NCBI GenBank assembly: GCA_956465555.1
Contig: OY101115.1
Location: forward strand, 4,254,120 to 4,318,119
DNA: 64,000 bases
DNA from: Nitzschia sp. pyKryTriq1
Lineage: Eukaryota > Bacillariophyta > Bacillariophyceae > Bacillariales > Bacillariaceae
Direction: 5' to 3'
The number at the start of each line of letters is the position of its first letter. Within the stretch, counting starts at the first letter, position 1. Of the stretch, positions 20,221 to 30,328 are shown piece by piece. Made by a program: the position numbers and the translations under genes. The notes beneath the pieces were generated by a model. That model did no database searches, was not told where the DNA came from, and saw only the letters and a program-made list of their open reading frames with translations.

Positions 20221-21142
20221 GGCGGCGCCAGCCAGTGATGGAAGAGGAAAGCGGCCCTCGTTCGTTTTACCAGAGGCGAAACTATGGAAAATAGGGAGAT
20301 GTGGTTTTGGCTTGGTGGAGAGAAGAGACGAGGCATTTATTCATTTTTCACCCGTACTCTAGTCGGTCGACTGTATGGAATCGGGGAAGGATCCTCTTGC
20401 AGTTCGACAGGTCTATGTATAGCTACCACCACTACGAAGTACTACTATTACCACATCTAGATCACTATTTCAACGGAACTATCAGAAACGTCGTCGTGGG
20501 TGAACCAGCAGTTGGGCAGCATGCAAGCAAACAGACACCATAATTGCCTCTGCAACCCCTCTCGTATATCGGTGGACCGCTGGTTCTACCTCTCTACTAG
20601 TACTACAACACGACAAGTAGCAGTGAGACCAAATGCTTGAGATTTTGCTAACAACTACACATACTGCCTGCATGATATACCCCTGTAAATTCAAAATACG
20701 ATACTGCTCTCTAGTAGACTATCTACTACTATACATGAGAGAGCAGAGAGGGACGATGCTGGTAAAAACGTAGTAGACAACTGGTGTATCTATTACTACT
20801 TCTTGATTCGTCTTTGGCGATCATGGCGGTATTGATCCTTGATGCATTGGGGATGACTACTACTGTAGTACTGTCTCTCAGCTATCGTCAAGAAAGTAGT
20901 GCTAAAATATATTGTGAACTCTTGGCGCGGTGCACTACCATACCGTACCGATACTGTAGAACTCCGGGTCTCAACAAGCAAAAAGTACGCGGCAGCTACA
21001 GTACTAGAGAGGTAGACTCTCTCCTACCGGGTAGTACGGCACTACTCTCTACTGGTAGAGTAGAGCGGGTAGTAGTAGTACTGTAGAGATGATATTGGTA
21101 GAATGTAGAATACTAAGAGCAAAAGAGAAAAAATAGCAGGCA
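20221..21142. other. Spacer rich in CTAC/GTAG motifs
   Basis: Downstream of SKP1. Clusters of CTAGTAG/CTACTACTA/GAGTAG words occur at about 20580-20620, 20700-20780 and 20995-21085. No coding region is supported; the small frames have no domain or signal peptide. Confidence 0.55.
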
Positions 21143-21216
21143 AGCTTGATCGCGGAGTCGAACCACGGACCTCCTCATTACTAATGAGGTGCTCTAACCA
21201 ACTGAGCTAAACAAGC
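21143..21216 (-). tRNA. tRNA-Thr (anticodon AGT)
   Basis: 74 nt fold as a full cloverleaf on the minus strand. The acceptor GCTTGTT pairs with ATCAAGC (one T-T mismatch), followed by a T discriminator. The D arm is GCTC...GAGC with a GGTTA loop. The anticodon stem CCTCA/TGAGG holds loop TTAGTAA, anticodon AGT, reading threonine ACY codons. The T arm is CGTGG/CCGCG with loop TTCGACT. There is no intron and CCA is not encoded, as usual for nuclear genes. A-box and B-box promoters are internal. It lies about 490 bp from the start of the PRORP gene. Confidence 0.95.
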
Positions 21217-21370
21217 CGAGCTGAGGGATGTGGTTCTCGCAAATATATAAAGTAAATTATTATTTGTAGTTTTAACTGTCATCCTTGCGGGGCGCAAATC
21301 CTTTCGGACTCGCGGGGAAGCGTTAAATCAAGTTCATGCAAATACTTAAACGGACACGTCACGAAGCGCT

Positions 21371-21640
21371 ACTGTACTTTAACCCAGGTACTAGCAGGTA
21401 CCTGGTACGCGCTGTACCGGTACTGTACAGGTGTGTACGGTTCAGTACCAGGTACAAGTACCCGGTCTCGCGCTATTTATCATCCCACGTTTATTGGCGC
21501 TACCGCAGTACCAGTACCGGTAAAAGGTACAGTAAAGCACTCTGCTCTTGCGAAGCAGTACGAGAATACTCTACCGTGCGTACGTACCGGTACTGTACAA
21601 GTATGCACTCGTACAGTTGTACCTCTATCTAGTACTGGAT
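21371..21640. repeat. GTAC island 3
   Basis: GTAC at irregular spacing with GGTACCTGGTAC, GTACCGGTAC and CGTACGTACCGGTAC contexts. It lies between tRNA-Thr and the PRORP start codon, ending about 65 bp before it. Confidence 0.85.
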
Positions 21641-21703
21641 TCTGAAGAAATAGCTCGGCTTCTGCTTCACGCCAGACGCCAGAGGCATTTCATCATCACA
21701 TAA

Positions 21704-24700
21704 ATGCCAATATTCACCAGTATCATAAGGAGCCTCTCTACTATCCCACCTGTTTGGACTGCGTCCGAGCAAACAACCGAAACCATTGGCAACCTTGCAA
21801 GTAATAATATGGAAGATCCCGCTCCAGACAGTGGCACGGCGTATCGGGAAGACACAAGTAGTGGTGGGAACGTCCCAAAGGAAGATCCGGTGGAGGAGAA
21901 AAAAACAAAGGATAATACGACCTCACCGCCACCAGAAGATGAAGTCGAGGGAAATTCGCCTCATTCTTCGAACAGCAGCAACCGTGGAGAATATGGCGAG
22001 GGAGCTCCTGCTCCTGTTATTCCCATGAATGGTGGCCATTCCACGCGACAGGTGTCCGCGGATGAAGAGGCGCCCAGGGCTGAAGTACACAATAACACCA
22101 CCACATCAGTTTCAGCCCCCGAGGCACCAGCCGGCGCTAATAAGAACACCGACGACGCTGTTACAAAAAAAGAGGAACGAGACGCTGAACATAATTCGAT
22201 GGACGATGCCGATCCGGAAACGAATATTCCAAATGGCCAAGAGGACTCGTCTATGAAACCGGAAAATCCTCCACCAGTAAATGAGGTGCGGCCGTTGGAA
22301 ACTAGCGATGCGGACGAACCCCCCGTGAAAAAGCAAAAGACCGAAGATGGGGGTGCGGAAGCGGAAGAATCTGTAGAAGAGGCAGCGGCTTCTATGCTTG
22401 ACGAACAGAAGGATTCACCTCCTTCTGTAGAAGAAACGGACACGCCCCCCGAACCAGCTGACGACAAGGGTGATAAAATGGAAGTAGATTCCATGGATAC
22501 AGAAAATAAGAGCCCAGAAGAGCCTGCCCAAGACACAAATAATACAGCAGATTCGGGCCGGGAGACTGAAGAGCCTGACCAGTCAGCGCAAGATGGATCC
22601 ATTGAACACAAAGAGGACATGTCCACCGCAGTGTCTGCTGACGATGGTGATGCCGCCAAAGCCATAGTCGCCGATGGACCCCATGATTCAAAGCTTGACG
22701 AAAAGGCTACGCCCACAGAATCCATCGAAGAACCCATCGTCGAGGAATTCGCCGAGGAGGCATCAGCAAATAAGAGGAAGGATGCAACGGACGCTACCGA
22801 GAATGCTAATGATGGCGAACCGATAGTGAAAGTCGACAAAGTAAGTGCGCCTCTGGTGTCCAAGGGCGAAGGTTCTGCGATAGGAGCTGAGACTCCAGAG
22901 ACTGCTCCCTTGAATATTGAAAACGCTACTGGAAAAATGAAACACGATGACAACACCGGTGACTCGAAAGTAGACTTTCCAGAGTCAAAGACAGAGGCCG
23001 ACCTGGTTGTGGGTGGCTCCCCCACGCCGTCTACTGGTGATGGAGCTTCTGGCGAGAAAAAGTCGGCCAAACACGTCCGCAGCAAACATGTGGATCCACA
23101 GATTCTCGGGCTTCGACGACGGATTCAAGGGGCATGTCGTGACAATGATCTCGAGTCTGCCATGAAGGCATACGAAAAAGCCGTCACAGACAATATTCGG
23201 CTGGAGGCCCAATCATTTTATAATTTACTTAATCTGTGCGATGGCCTAGAACGATCAGTGCATGTTGGAACTCCCAAGTGCGATGGTGGGGCCAGTTCTC
23301 CAAAAGTGCCCCCAGCGGAGGATGATACGATCGACAACAAGAAACGGCAAGAATATGCATTCCGACTTAAAGATCATATGATGCAGCTGAATATTCCACT
23401 CAACGAGACCGCCTACACTGCGATTATTAAAGTCTTGGTTCGCAATAAGGAATATGCCAAGGCCGAAGAGGTGATAGACGAATCCAAAACGGTTCAGCAG
23501 TGCAAGCCCAAGCTACGACTTTTCTCGCCACTATTAACAGCATATTGCGAGGAACGTCAAATGATAGACGCCTTGAAGTGCTGGTTGCGCATTTACTCGA
23601 ATAAATTGGAACTAATGGAGCGCGAGTTGTTGAGCCTCATGAAGTGCGCCATTGCGACAGGAGATGTCCATGTATTCGATCGCGTGTTGAGTGATGTCGC
23701 CGAGGCTGTCGCGGTGCCGTCTAAAGACACTGTGTCACGAATACTGGAGTGGTACGAGTCACCACACGCTACTGTCCACACAGAGTCCATTCGGATACCC
23801 AAACATGCCGATGAAATTCAAGTGCAATCCCTTTTACAAGAAATCCACAAGGATGAAGTGGAAAGACCACCGAGTATGGGACCCGTGCAGACTGCAAACG
23901 GGTGGAACGTGAGCTCTGCGGTTCCCATCGATACTGAAAGTGGCAAGCTAAAAGACGGATGCCTACAAGATTGTGCACTGCTGCCAGTTTCAATTTCCGC
24001 TAGGGCGTGGGAAGAAATGATGATGATGAACGAATCGATTGTTCTGGAGGGACAAGTGGAAGGAAATACATCCGAGTTCCAGGGCGGTCGCAAGGGAAAG
24101 ATGCGAACTGATTTTGATCCTCAGGAACGAAAGGAGAGTTGGAAGCATTTCACCGATTTTTTGGAATCTATGGGACCTATCGATGTCGTAATAGATTCCG
24201 CAAATGTTGGTTACTTCAAGCAAAACTTTGCCAGCGCTCCCAAGCACGTGGACTATGACCAGATTGATTGGGTCGCACGTCGTTTCTTGGCAATGGGCAA
24301 GAAGGTGCTGTTGGTTTTACACCAACGGCACTTCGCGCCCAATCTCATGCCGGAAAATTTCAAGCCGTTACAAGAAAAATGGGAAAATATGGGCATTCTC
24401 TATAAAACGCCTGCCGGGATGAATGATGATTGGTTTTGGCTTCATGCTGCCTTGAAGCACAAGACGTTAGTCTTAACCAACGACGAGATGCGAGATCATC
24501 ACTTTCAAATGTTAGCACCTCGAACTTTTTTGCGTTGGAAGGAACGACACCAAGTTCATTTTAGCTTCGGTGACTGGGAATCCTCTGACCAAGATGGCAG
24601 TGGCAATTCTGCCAGTCGAGGACGCACGGTCGAGCTGGAGTTTCCGGCTCCGTACTCCCGTCGCGTTCAACGAGTTGAAGACGGTCTTGTTGTCCCATTG

Positions 24701-24802
24701 ATTAAGAAGGGAGACGAAAATCGATTTTTAGACGGTACGCACGTCGCGGAAGCAGATGAACCAGAAGAGGAAACGTACCTCTGCATCCGAGCCGTAGAGT
24801 AG
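21704..24802 (+). CDS. PRORP: Protein-only RNase P (PRORP) with long acidic N-terminal extension
   Basis: Single exon, 1032 residues. Residues about 40-460 are disordered and strongly acidic (Glu/Asp/Pro/Ser/Thr) with a nuclear-localisation-like PVKKQK; this is far longer than in plant PRORPs (about 530-570 in total). Residues about 465-680 are helical pairs typical of PPR repeats (for example TAYTAIIKVLVRNKEYAKAEEVID). The C-terminal NYN metallonuclease carries the catalytic aspartates: VVIDSANVGY near 829, MNDDWFW near 907 and TNDEMRDHHF near 926, then WKERHQVHFSF. PRORP removes 5' leaders from pre-tRNA. The usual structural zinc site looks altered: the Cys pair is CX3C, the last Cys (YLCIR) is present, and the expected His before the final Pro is Val. 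Localisation is ambiguous; an alternative start is Met36. Confidence 0.95.
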   Translation: MPIFTSIIRSLSTIPPVWTASEQTTETIGNLASNNMEDPAPDSGTAYREDTSSGGNVPKEDPVEEKKTKDNTTSPPPEDEVEGNSPHSSNSSNRGEYGEGAPAPVIPMNGGHSTRQVSADEEAPRAEVHNNTTTSVSAPEAPAGANKNTDDAVTKKEERDAEHNSMDDADPETNIPNGQEDSSMKPENPPPVNEVRPLETSDADEPPVKKQKTEDGGAEAEESVEEAAASMLDEQKDSPPSVEETDTPPEPADDKGDKMEVDSMDTENKSPEEPAQDTNNTADSGRETEEPDQSAQDGSIEHKEDMSTAVSADDGDAAKAIVADGPHDSKLDEKATPTESIEEPIVEEFAEEASANKRKDATDATENANDGEPIVKVDKVSAPLVSKGEGSAIGAETPETAPLNIENATGKMKHDDNTGDSKVDFPESKTEADLVVGGSPTPSTGDGASGEKKSAKHVRSKHVDPQILGLRRRIQGACRDNDLESAMKAYEKAVTDNIRLEAQSFYNLLNLCDGLERSVHVGTPKCDGGASSPKVPPAEDDTIDNKKRQEYAFRLKDHMMQLNIPLNETAYTAIIKVLVRNKEYAKAEEVIDESKTVQQCKPKLRLFSPLLTAYCEERQMIDALKCWLRIYSNKLELMERELLSLMKCAIATGDVHVFDRVLSDVAEAVAVPSKDTVSRILEWYESPHATVHTESIRIPKHADEIQVQSLLQEIHKDEVERPPSMGPVQTANGWNVSSAVPIDTESGKLKDGCLQDCALLPVSISARAWEEMMMMNESIVLEGQVEGNTSEFQGGRKGKMRTDFDPQERKESWKHFTDFLESMGPIDVVIDSANVGYFKQNFASAPKHVDYDQIDWVARRFLAMGKKVLLVLHQRHFAPNLMPENFKPLQEKWENMGILYKTPAGMNDDWFWLHAALKHKTLVLTNDEMRDHHFQMLAPRTFLRWKERHQVHFSFGDWESSDQDGSGNSASRGRTVELEFPAPYSRRVQRVEDGLVVPLIKKGDENRFLDGTHVAEADEPEEETYLCIRAVE

Positions 24803-25811
24803 CAGCGTTGTATACGTTTAGAGAAATGAATGGGGTTATAATGGTGCGAAATAGTTAAAAGAGCTAAAGCAGTATTAACTGGTCTACACTAGGAAAAAAT
24901 GAAAAATCCGCTGCGCCTCGATGACAGCCGTTGGACTTGCTGCCAACGAAGGGGTTGTGAGCAAAGAAAATCATTATAACGGCATAAGTTCGGGCGTACA
25001 ACCCATTCGAAGGAACATCTCCGGCATTGGTCCCGTGGTGAGGATTCTCGGCCACAAGCAGAGGTGAAGGGGTGATTCCACGGATAGCACCAGGATCCAA
25101 AAGGTGGCGCCACCATTAGTCGCAGGTCAATGTTTGTACATCATTCATGCATCGCCATATCGAAACAAAGGCGATCGTCGGAAATACCGATCGGTCCACG
25201 ATGTCTTATCAAGACGACCGACTCCTCTCCGATTATCACCTGTCTTCGATGCTGATGACAACAGATCATTGAAGAAGACCTTGGGAAAGAGACATTTTAG
25301 CGTTCTTCAACAAGATCTCGCATGCTGGTTTTATGGAACGCCGATGGCAGCAACAGCTGACGCATCATCTGGAATCGTTGTTGGGCAACGATGATGTATC
25401 GAATACTGTAGCAATCGGAGATGCTGGATGACCGGCAAAGCGAAATAGCAAAACCAACAAGAACAATCGTTGGAGAAAAGAGAAGGGCTTCATACGGAGG
25501 ATCTTGAAGCCGCCGACATTCTTCGACACTGTCCAAGTAATATGCGCTTTCAACTACCACAATGATGATTCTTTATTGTTTTCTTTATGTATGCTTCGTC
25601 CATATTAGTCCGAGGCATATATATATGTGAAATATATATGCAATCTCGGAGGAATCCTCCGTACGTGTTGTTCGCTCCGTCCACGGCACGAGATTTCGCT
25701 CCGTTTTTTTTCAGGACACGACATCGCACGCAGCACGCAGCCCTCTCTGTCACAAATTGCAAAACATCACGAGCATTCACATTACCCCACCACCAAAGCG
25801 AAATAATAGCA
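24803..25811. other. Spacer and possible 5' UTR, no feature recognised
   Basis: About 1 kb between PRORP and the TPR-like gene. Both strands show only short frames without domains. TATATATATG-type AT-rich sequence lies at about 25617-25640. The region from 25587 is in frame with the next gene but encodes no family-like sequence before the preferred Met, so I treat it as untranslated. Confidence 0.45.
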
Positions 25812-26675
25812 ATGCAATCCATCACCTGCATGAACAACAATGCTGCTCTGCTAATCGAGCAGAAGAAATACAATGTGGCGCTTGAAATTCTCGCCGAGGC
25901 GCTAGGAAATGTCCAGCATGAAGTCGATTGCTTGGCCGACCCTTTGGAGCATGTTGTGGAACACGCGGGCCACCACAACCCCCAAGAACAAGTCGGCAAC
26001 ACTCGAGCGAATGCTTACGTTTACTCTTTTCTTGACAGCCAAAGAGTTCAAGAACGAAGAGAAGCTGCTATGCAATGCGATCCCCTTGATCAGCACCACG
26101 CTAGCTGCTCAGCCGCTCAACAATCTTGCATGCGGCTGCTGGACCAAGAAGAAGAACGTGCCCAAGATTTCGTTTACCGCCATCCTATCCACGCCAACCC
26201 CGATCTTGCCAACGACACAGAAAACGGAGTCTACATTCTAAGTGTCATCATCGTCTTCAACTTGGGATTGACGCATCATTTGATGGCTCTTGACGACTCT
26301 CCCATGCAGCGAACGGGGAAGCAACAAAAAGAAGTCGATGATGATGGTGAAGATACTAGCCAAAAACACAGAAGGCGCTACCTTCGACACCTCAAGAGTG
26401 CCTTGCGTTTGTATGAACTCGGCTTTCACATGCAAATGAAAGGTTGCGTTTCTATGGATATGACATATGCTATGGCTATGGTCAACAATTGTGCCTGTAT
26501 ATACGAAGCGTTGAACAAAAAGCGACGAGCAATCAAGTTCTACCAACACCTGCTATCCTCTCTACTTTTCTTGGTCGAAAACGGAGAGGCTGAAAACATT
26601 GATGAGCTCGACGGTTTCCTCAGTAACGCCTCTCGACTGATCCTTCGAAAGAACGTTGTAGCAGCGGCTGCATGA
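25812..26675 (+). CDS. TPR-like helical protein, function unknown
   Basis: 287 residues from the ATG at 25812, selected because recognisable helical-repeat sequence starts there (MNNNAALLIEQKKYNVALEILAEALG). Further repeat-like segments are YILSVIIVFNLGLTHHLMAL, HLKSALRLYELGFHMQ and AMVNNCACIYEALNKKRRAIKFYQHLLSSLLFLVENGE; these follow the A/B helix pattern of tetratricopeptide repeats. Between the repeats is a poorly conserved, charged insert. I know proteins of this general architecture to be frequent in diatoms, usually annotated as hypothetical. A protein-interaction role is likely; the partner is unknown. No targeting signal is seen. Confidence 0.78.
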   Translation: MQSITCMNNNAALLIEQKKYNVALEILAEALGNVQHEVDCLADPLEHVVEHAGHHNPQEQVGNTRANAYVYSFLDSQRVQERREAAMQCDPLDQHHASCSAAQQSCMRLLDQEEERAQDFVYRHPIHANPDLANDTENGVYILSVIIVFNLGLTHHLMALDDSPMQRTGKQQKEVDDDGEDTSQKHRRRYLRHLKSALRLYELGFHMQMKGCVSMDMTYAMAMVNNCACIYEALNKKRRAIKFYQHLLSSLLFLVENGEAENIDELDGFLSNASRLILRKNVVAAAA

Positions 26676-27517
26676 AAGGCAATAGCTTAACATACTCAAT
26701 GCTATAAGCTAGTACTAAACGGCAACAAAGCAATTCCTTTTATCAATCCACTGAAGAAGCTACTACTAGTCATTGTAACTAGTAGTAACGAGATGATCTC
26801 GATTATCTTGCCCCCTTCATCAGCATGTGCTCCATAGTTGCTTGAGCACCAGGAGAATCAGGTAGGTACTGTAGTCTAGCTATGTATGGCGGTTATCCTG
26901 GTGATCAGCGGTTGAGAACTTGTGATGACGACAAATAAGCGAACAAGAGCGAAAGCGAAAGAAGCGCGAAGAGGCGATTTTGTGTCCGCGGAAAGATGAA
27001 GTACTCGTTCCAGTTTTACAGCGCAACAGAAATTAATTAAATGCGATGAGACCTATTGTTCGGTAAACTGCAACAAAAAACATATCATACCACACATCAT
27101 AATATGGTTCAATAGATTTTCAATTTAGAGAGGTAGTATGTTTCGTCATCCGTCACTCGCACCCATTCTTGGAGCTCGAGTCTCGAGTGTTGATTCGATT
27201 CACGAGTGAGTCGGAGCGACTAACTCGATTCATCCAGACGACGACTGACTTCAGTCCCCAATAAAACCCGGATCTTGGCGGAGAAAGAGAAAAGATCTTT
27301 TCGGCGGCAAAACCTGATGGGCAAAACCGCTCCCATCATTCTTCATCATGACCGCATCGAGTCTCATCTCAAGAACCATTGTCGCCAATTCATTGTCGTT
27401 GTTGTTGCAACAAGATAAGACGCAGAGCCATCGACTCCAACTGGTTCTTTTCATATAGACAGTCAGTCAGTACTGATAGATCTACCGCAATCTTCATCAA
27501 TCCTCGTCGCCTTCATC
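26676..27517. other. Spacer with a CTAGTAG inverted repeat
   Basis: An inverted repeat of CTACTACTAG / CTAGTAGTA flanks a short loop at about 26760-26790. Pro/Ser-poor AT-rich sequence and GAGTCG/CGAGTC words (about 27170-27240) follow. No coding region or RNA gene is supported. Confidence 0.5.
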
Positions 27518-28873
27518 ATGTCGTCCTCGTCCGACCGAAGTTTGAGTACGACGCTCGCCTACACGATCGCTGCCGTGTTTGTAACTCGTCTAGCTTGGCA
27601 AAACACGCCACAATGGATCAAACAGGGGCTTCGGGGCAACATCAACGGCAACGATAATAATTCTGACTCCAACGATCAACTGGCCACTCCCATGGCGGTG
27701 TATACAAGAATCAATGAAGTCATGCAGCTTGCCCACCAACTTAGCGAAGACGTTATCCGAGATGATATGCCACAGTACAAAATGTACTGCTGTTTCATGA
27801 GCATGGTTCACTTGATGAAGGAGATAGATGCCAACCATCCCGAATGGCGTGAGTCTTACTTTGCCAAGGACGGAGTGGACGTGACCGAAGGAGAATTGGA
27901 GGTTCTCGCCAAGTATTTGGATTTTGCCGAATGGTCGTACCTAGCAAGTCAACTGGGTGTCGAAAAATTGCTGCGACCGTTAGGGTACAAATTGATTCGA
28001 TTTGATAATGCCACGGAACCGGGTCGAGTGGGGCATTTTGTGGTGGTGCATCATCCGCGCAAGGAAGTCGTCATTTCCATCAAGGGAACCTCGACTCTGG
28101 CGGACGTGTTGACCGATATTATTGGCAAGGCCGTCCCACATACGATACAAGGAGACAAACAAGAAATTCGGTGTCACGAGGGCATGTATACAGCAGCGCT
28201 ATTGTTAATGGAAGAGACCATGCATTTGATTGAAAAGTTCTTTCTTCCACGAGGCTACAAATTGGTTCTCTGCGGCCATTCCCTCGGAGCGGGCGTGAGC
28301 TGCTTGCTGGGCATGTTCATCAAACAGCAGATTCCCGACATTGATCTACGCGTCTATGCCTTTGCCACACCCGCATGTGTTTCTTATGAGGCGAGCCTGA
28401 ACTGCGATGGCTATATTACATCGATTGTCAACAACAACGATTGTGTCCCTAGATTGTCGCTCATGAATCTTCGATTGCTGGGGAAAATGCTGGTCTTGGT
28501 CGAAACGAAGTTGGACGAGAAGGGACTTAGCCCCGATAGCTTCCAAAAGGCCAAACGATACTTGACCGATATGATGAAAATTGACTCGGACTTTCTCTTG
28601 ACGCCCCGTGCGTTGACCCAGTTTTTGGAAACGGAATTTGCCGAACCCCGCAGTGATCGATTTCTAGATTTGGAGCTGTATGTTCCAGGCCGCGTCGTCT
28701 CCATTTGGCAACATGTCGCGGATGCGACCATTATGGGTGGAAAAGTGACCGATGGACAGTCTCAAGTTTTGAAACAGATTTTTGTCGAAACCAACATGGT
28801 CTCGGATCATTCGTGCGATTCGTATCGAGCGAATCTCTTGCATTTGTTGGAGCAAACCGCCAATACTATCTAA
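27518..28873 (+). CDS. Class 3 (alpha/beta-hydrolase) lipase, diacylglycerol-lipase-like
   Basis: Single exon, 451 residues. A hydrophobic N-terminal helix (TTLAYTIAAVFVTRLAW) suggests membrane attachment. The catalytic domain starts near residue 160 with VGHFVVVHHPRKEVVISIKGTST, the oxyanion strand of class 3 lipases. The nucleophile elbow is GHSLGAG near residue 253. The acid is the Asp of VNNNDCVPRLS near 308, and the His is probably in MVSDHSCDSYRANL near 433. Spacing and the VYAFATPACVS strand match sn-1-specific diacylglycerol lipases. These release a fatty acid from acylglycerols, giving lipid signals or supporting membrane turnover. Substrate and compartment are inferred. Convergent with the LHC gene, stops 293 bp apart. 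Confidence 0.9.
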   Translation: MSSSSDRSLSTTLAYTIAAVFVTRLAWQNTPQWIKQGLRGNINGNDNNSDSNDQLATPMAVYTRINEVMQLAHQLSEDVIRDDMPQYKMYCCFMSMVHLMKEIDANHPEWRESYFAKDGVDVTEGELEVLAKYLDFAEWSYLASQLGVEKLLRPLGYKLIRFDNATEPGRVGHFVVVHHPRKEVVISIKGTSTLADVLTDIIGKAVPHTIQGDKQEIRCHEGMYTAALLLMEETMHLIEKFFLPRGYKLVLCGHSLGAGVSCLLGMFIKQQIPDIDLRVYAFATPACVSYEASLNCDGYITSIVNNNDCVPRLSLMNLRLLGKMLVLVETKLDEKGLSPDSFQKAKRYLTDMMKIDSDFLLTPRALTQFLETEFAEPRSDRFLDLELYVPGRVVSIWQHVADATIMGGKVTDGQSQVLKQIFVETNMVSDHSCDSYRANLLHLLEQTANTI

Positions 28874-28993
28874 TACATATACGAGTAACGCAAAGGCAAG
28901 AACGATTTTTTCGCTACAATTGCCTAGCTAGACCTTGAAAATGTACACCTTCGAACGATCCTCTGGCGTTCTTGGTTTTATCGCCACCATGAA

Positions 28994-29030
28994 GCCTCGT
29001 TTTGCAATTCCCCTAGGGGGGGAATGAGGC
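28994..29030. other. Hairpin between convergent genes
   Basis: Inverted repeats GCCTC/GAGGC (28994-28998, 29026-29030) enclose ATTCCCC/GGGGAAT (29007-29013, 29019-29025) around CTAGG. It lies in the 293-bp gap between the lipase and LHC stop codons, so it would fall in one or both 3' UTRs. Confidence 0.6.
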
Positions 29031-29166
29031 GTGTAGGAATCCATCGCCGATGACTTGGTGTCGCCTACTTGGTGTGCCACTCATTCCTTACGTTCATGCT
29101 AGTGGATAATTTACAAGTACTGTCTGCACTTTACAGCACTGCCGGTGCTGCGCTGTGCTGTAGCAG

Positions 29167-29820
29167 CTACAATCCCTTCCAGATGAATGCTTTAAAAATT
29201 CCTCGATACGAGTCTGTGTGGACTTGAATATCATGAAGAAGATAGTACAACATGACCAACATGGCCAATCGCCCATTTTCCAATTCACTGACCAACGATT
29301 CTTCATGCCGCCCCTTGTCTCGGACTCCAAAATACGCCAATCCATAATCGCCCGGCATGTCTTGTGGATTAACTTGAACCAAGACGACCGTTTCCAAAAT
29401 CCCACAAATCGCCAAGAATTTGTAAATATCCGTCAGTGGCCATTGGTGTATTAGTTCAAATATAGGAGGCAACTGCTTCTGACTCAGTATGTCGAGTACA
29501 TATCTTGGTAAATCCGAAGCAGAAGACGAAGCAAAGGATGAAATCCAGGACCAGCAAAACGTGATCATGGCCACTCGACCATGTTTCAATTCGGCTTCCC
29601 GGTAACGAGCGAAATTATCATCTGTAGCCAAACCAAGAGGATCAAAATAATACATCAGAGGACCCTCCCGTTGCAGTATTTTGGATAGAGTCGGGCTGCA
29701 TCCGAGTTCTTCTTGCAGGGATACTGGTGAACTATTAAAAGCGGCGGTGATGGAAGACTTCCTCTGCAGGAGGAGAAGGAAGGCGATAATCAGCGATCGC
29801 GGGGAGTTGAATTGCAACAT
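29167..29820 (-). CDS. Light-harvesting chlorophyll-binding protein (LHC/FCP superfamily)
   Basis: 217 residues from the ATG at 29820; the frame extends to 29829 only via TTG. The N-terminus is a signal peptide followed by ITAAFNSS, the Ala-Phe cleavage site for diatom plastid import. Helix one carries the chlorophyll-binding motif REAELKHGRVAM, preceded by the typical FDPLGLATDDNFARY. The third helix carries ESLVSELENGRLAM. The central region (ILETVVLVQVN) supplies helix two. These generic motifs bind chlorophyll and stabilise helix crossing by Glu-Arg pairs. The protein acts in the thylakoid membrane in light harvesting or photoprotection. The helix-two region and the Trp/Ser-rich loop diverge from major FCPs, so it may be a minor LHC type. 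It is divergent from the PEX22-like gene. Confidence 0.9.
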   Translation of the reverse strand: MLQFNSPRSLIIAFLLLLQRKSSITAAFNSSPVSLQEELGCSPTLSKILQREGPLMYYFDPLGLATDDNFARYREAELKHGRVAMITFCWSWISSFASSSASDLPRYVLDILSQKQLPPIFELIHQWPLTDIYKFLAICGILETVVLVQVNPQDMPGDYGLAYFGVRDKGRHEESLVSELENGRLAMLVMLYYLLHDIQVHTDSYRGIFKAFIWKGL

Positions 29821-30328
29821 CGCCGTCAATCAATGTAATGATCCCGTCCTGAAAGTTGTGTCTCATGGAATAACGAGAGAAGGTACAAGTACGGGCTACG
29901 GCGGGTATGTTTGTGGTTTGTTGTGTCGTTATTTTGTCGATGACGATGATCTACTACCAGTATGCGATCGATGATCGAAGAAGAGAAGCGCGGCCGCATA
30001 GCTACCACGACAATTTTGAAAGAAGCAGTCCGGTCCGTCTAATCGGATTCAGAATTCGACTGCCTCGAATACTTTGACGGCGGGGCGGGCGTTCGTCAGC
30101 ATAATAATCATCCGTTGCTTTCTTTTTGCTACATAGCTTTGCGCTTTTAGCGCGTTTGACCAGCATGGACCATGGCGGAATTCGGAGCTTGAAACAACAA
30201 GCAGAGTCCAAAGCTCACAGCTCCCATACAGCAGCCGTTACAGCTACACAGCGTTTGTCGCAAATAGAAGCACGCTAGCAAGACACAACAGCTGCAACAG
30301 TGGATTAATCACTCTACTACGTGTAGTC
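29821..30328. other. Divergent promoter between LHC and PEX22-like genes
   Basis: 508 bp shared by two start codons facing away from each other. It has only scattered GTAC (for example about 29884-29892) and a TGATCATCGATCG-like AT/GC palindrome near 29965. No coding region is supported. Confidence 0.5.

Noticed and set aside
21961-23085. 374-residue Ser-rich minus-strand frame
   Set aside because: Antisense shadow of the acidic, Glu/Asp/Pro-rich PRORP extension.
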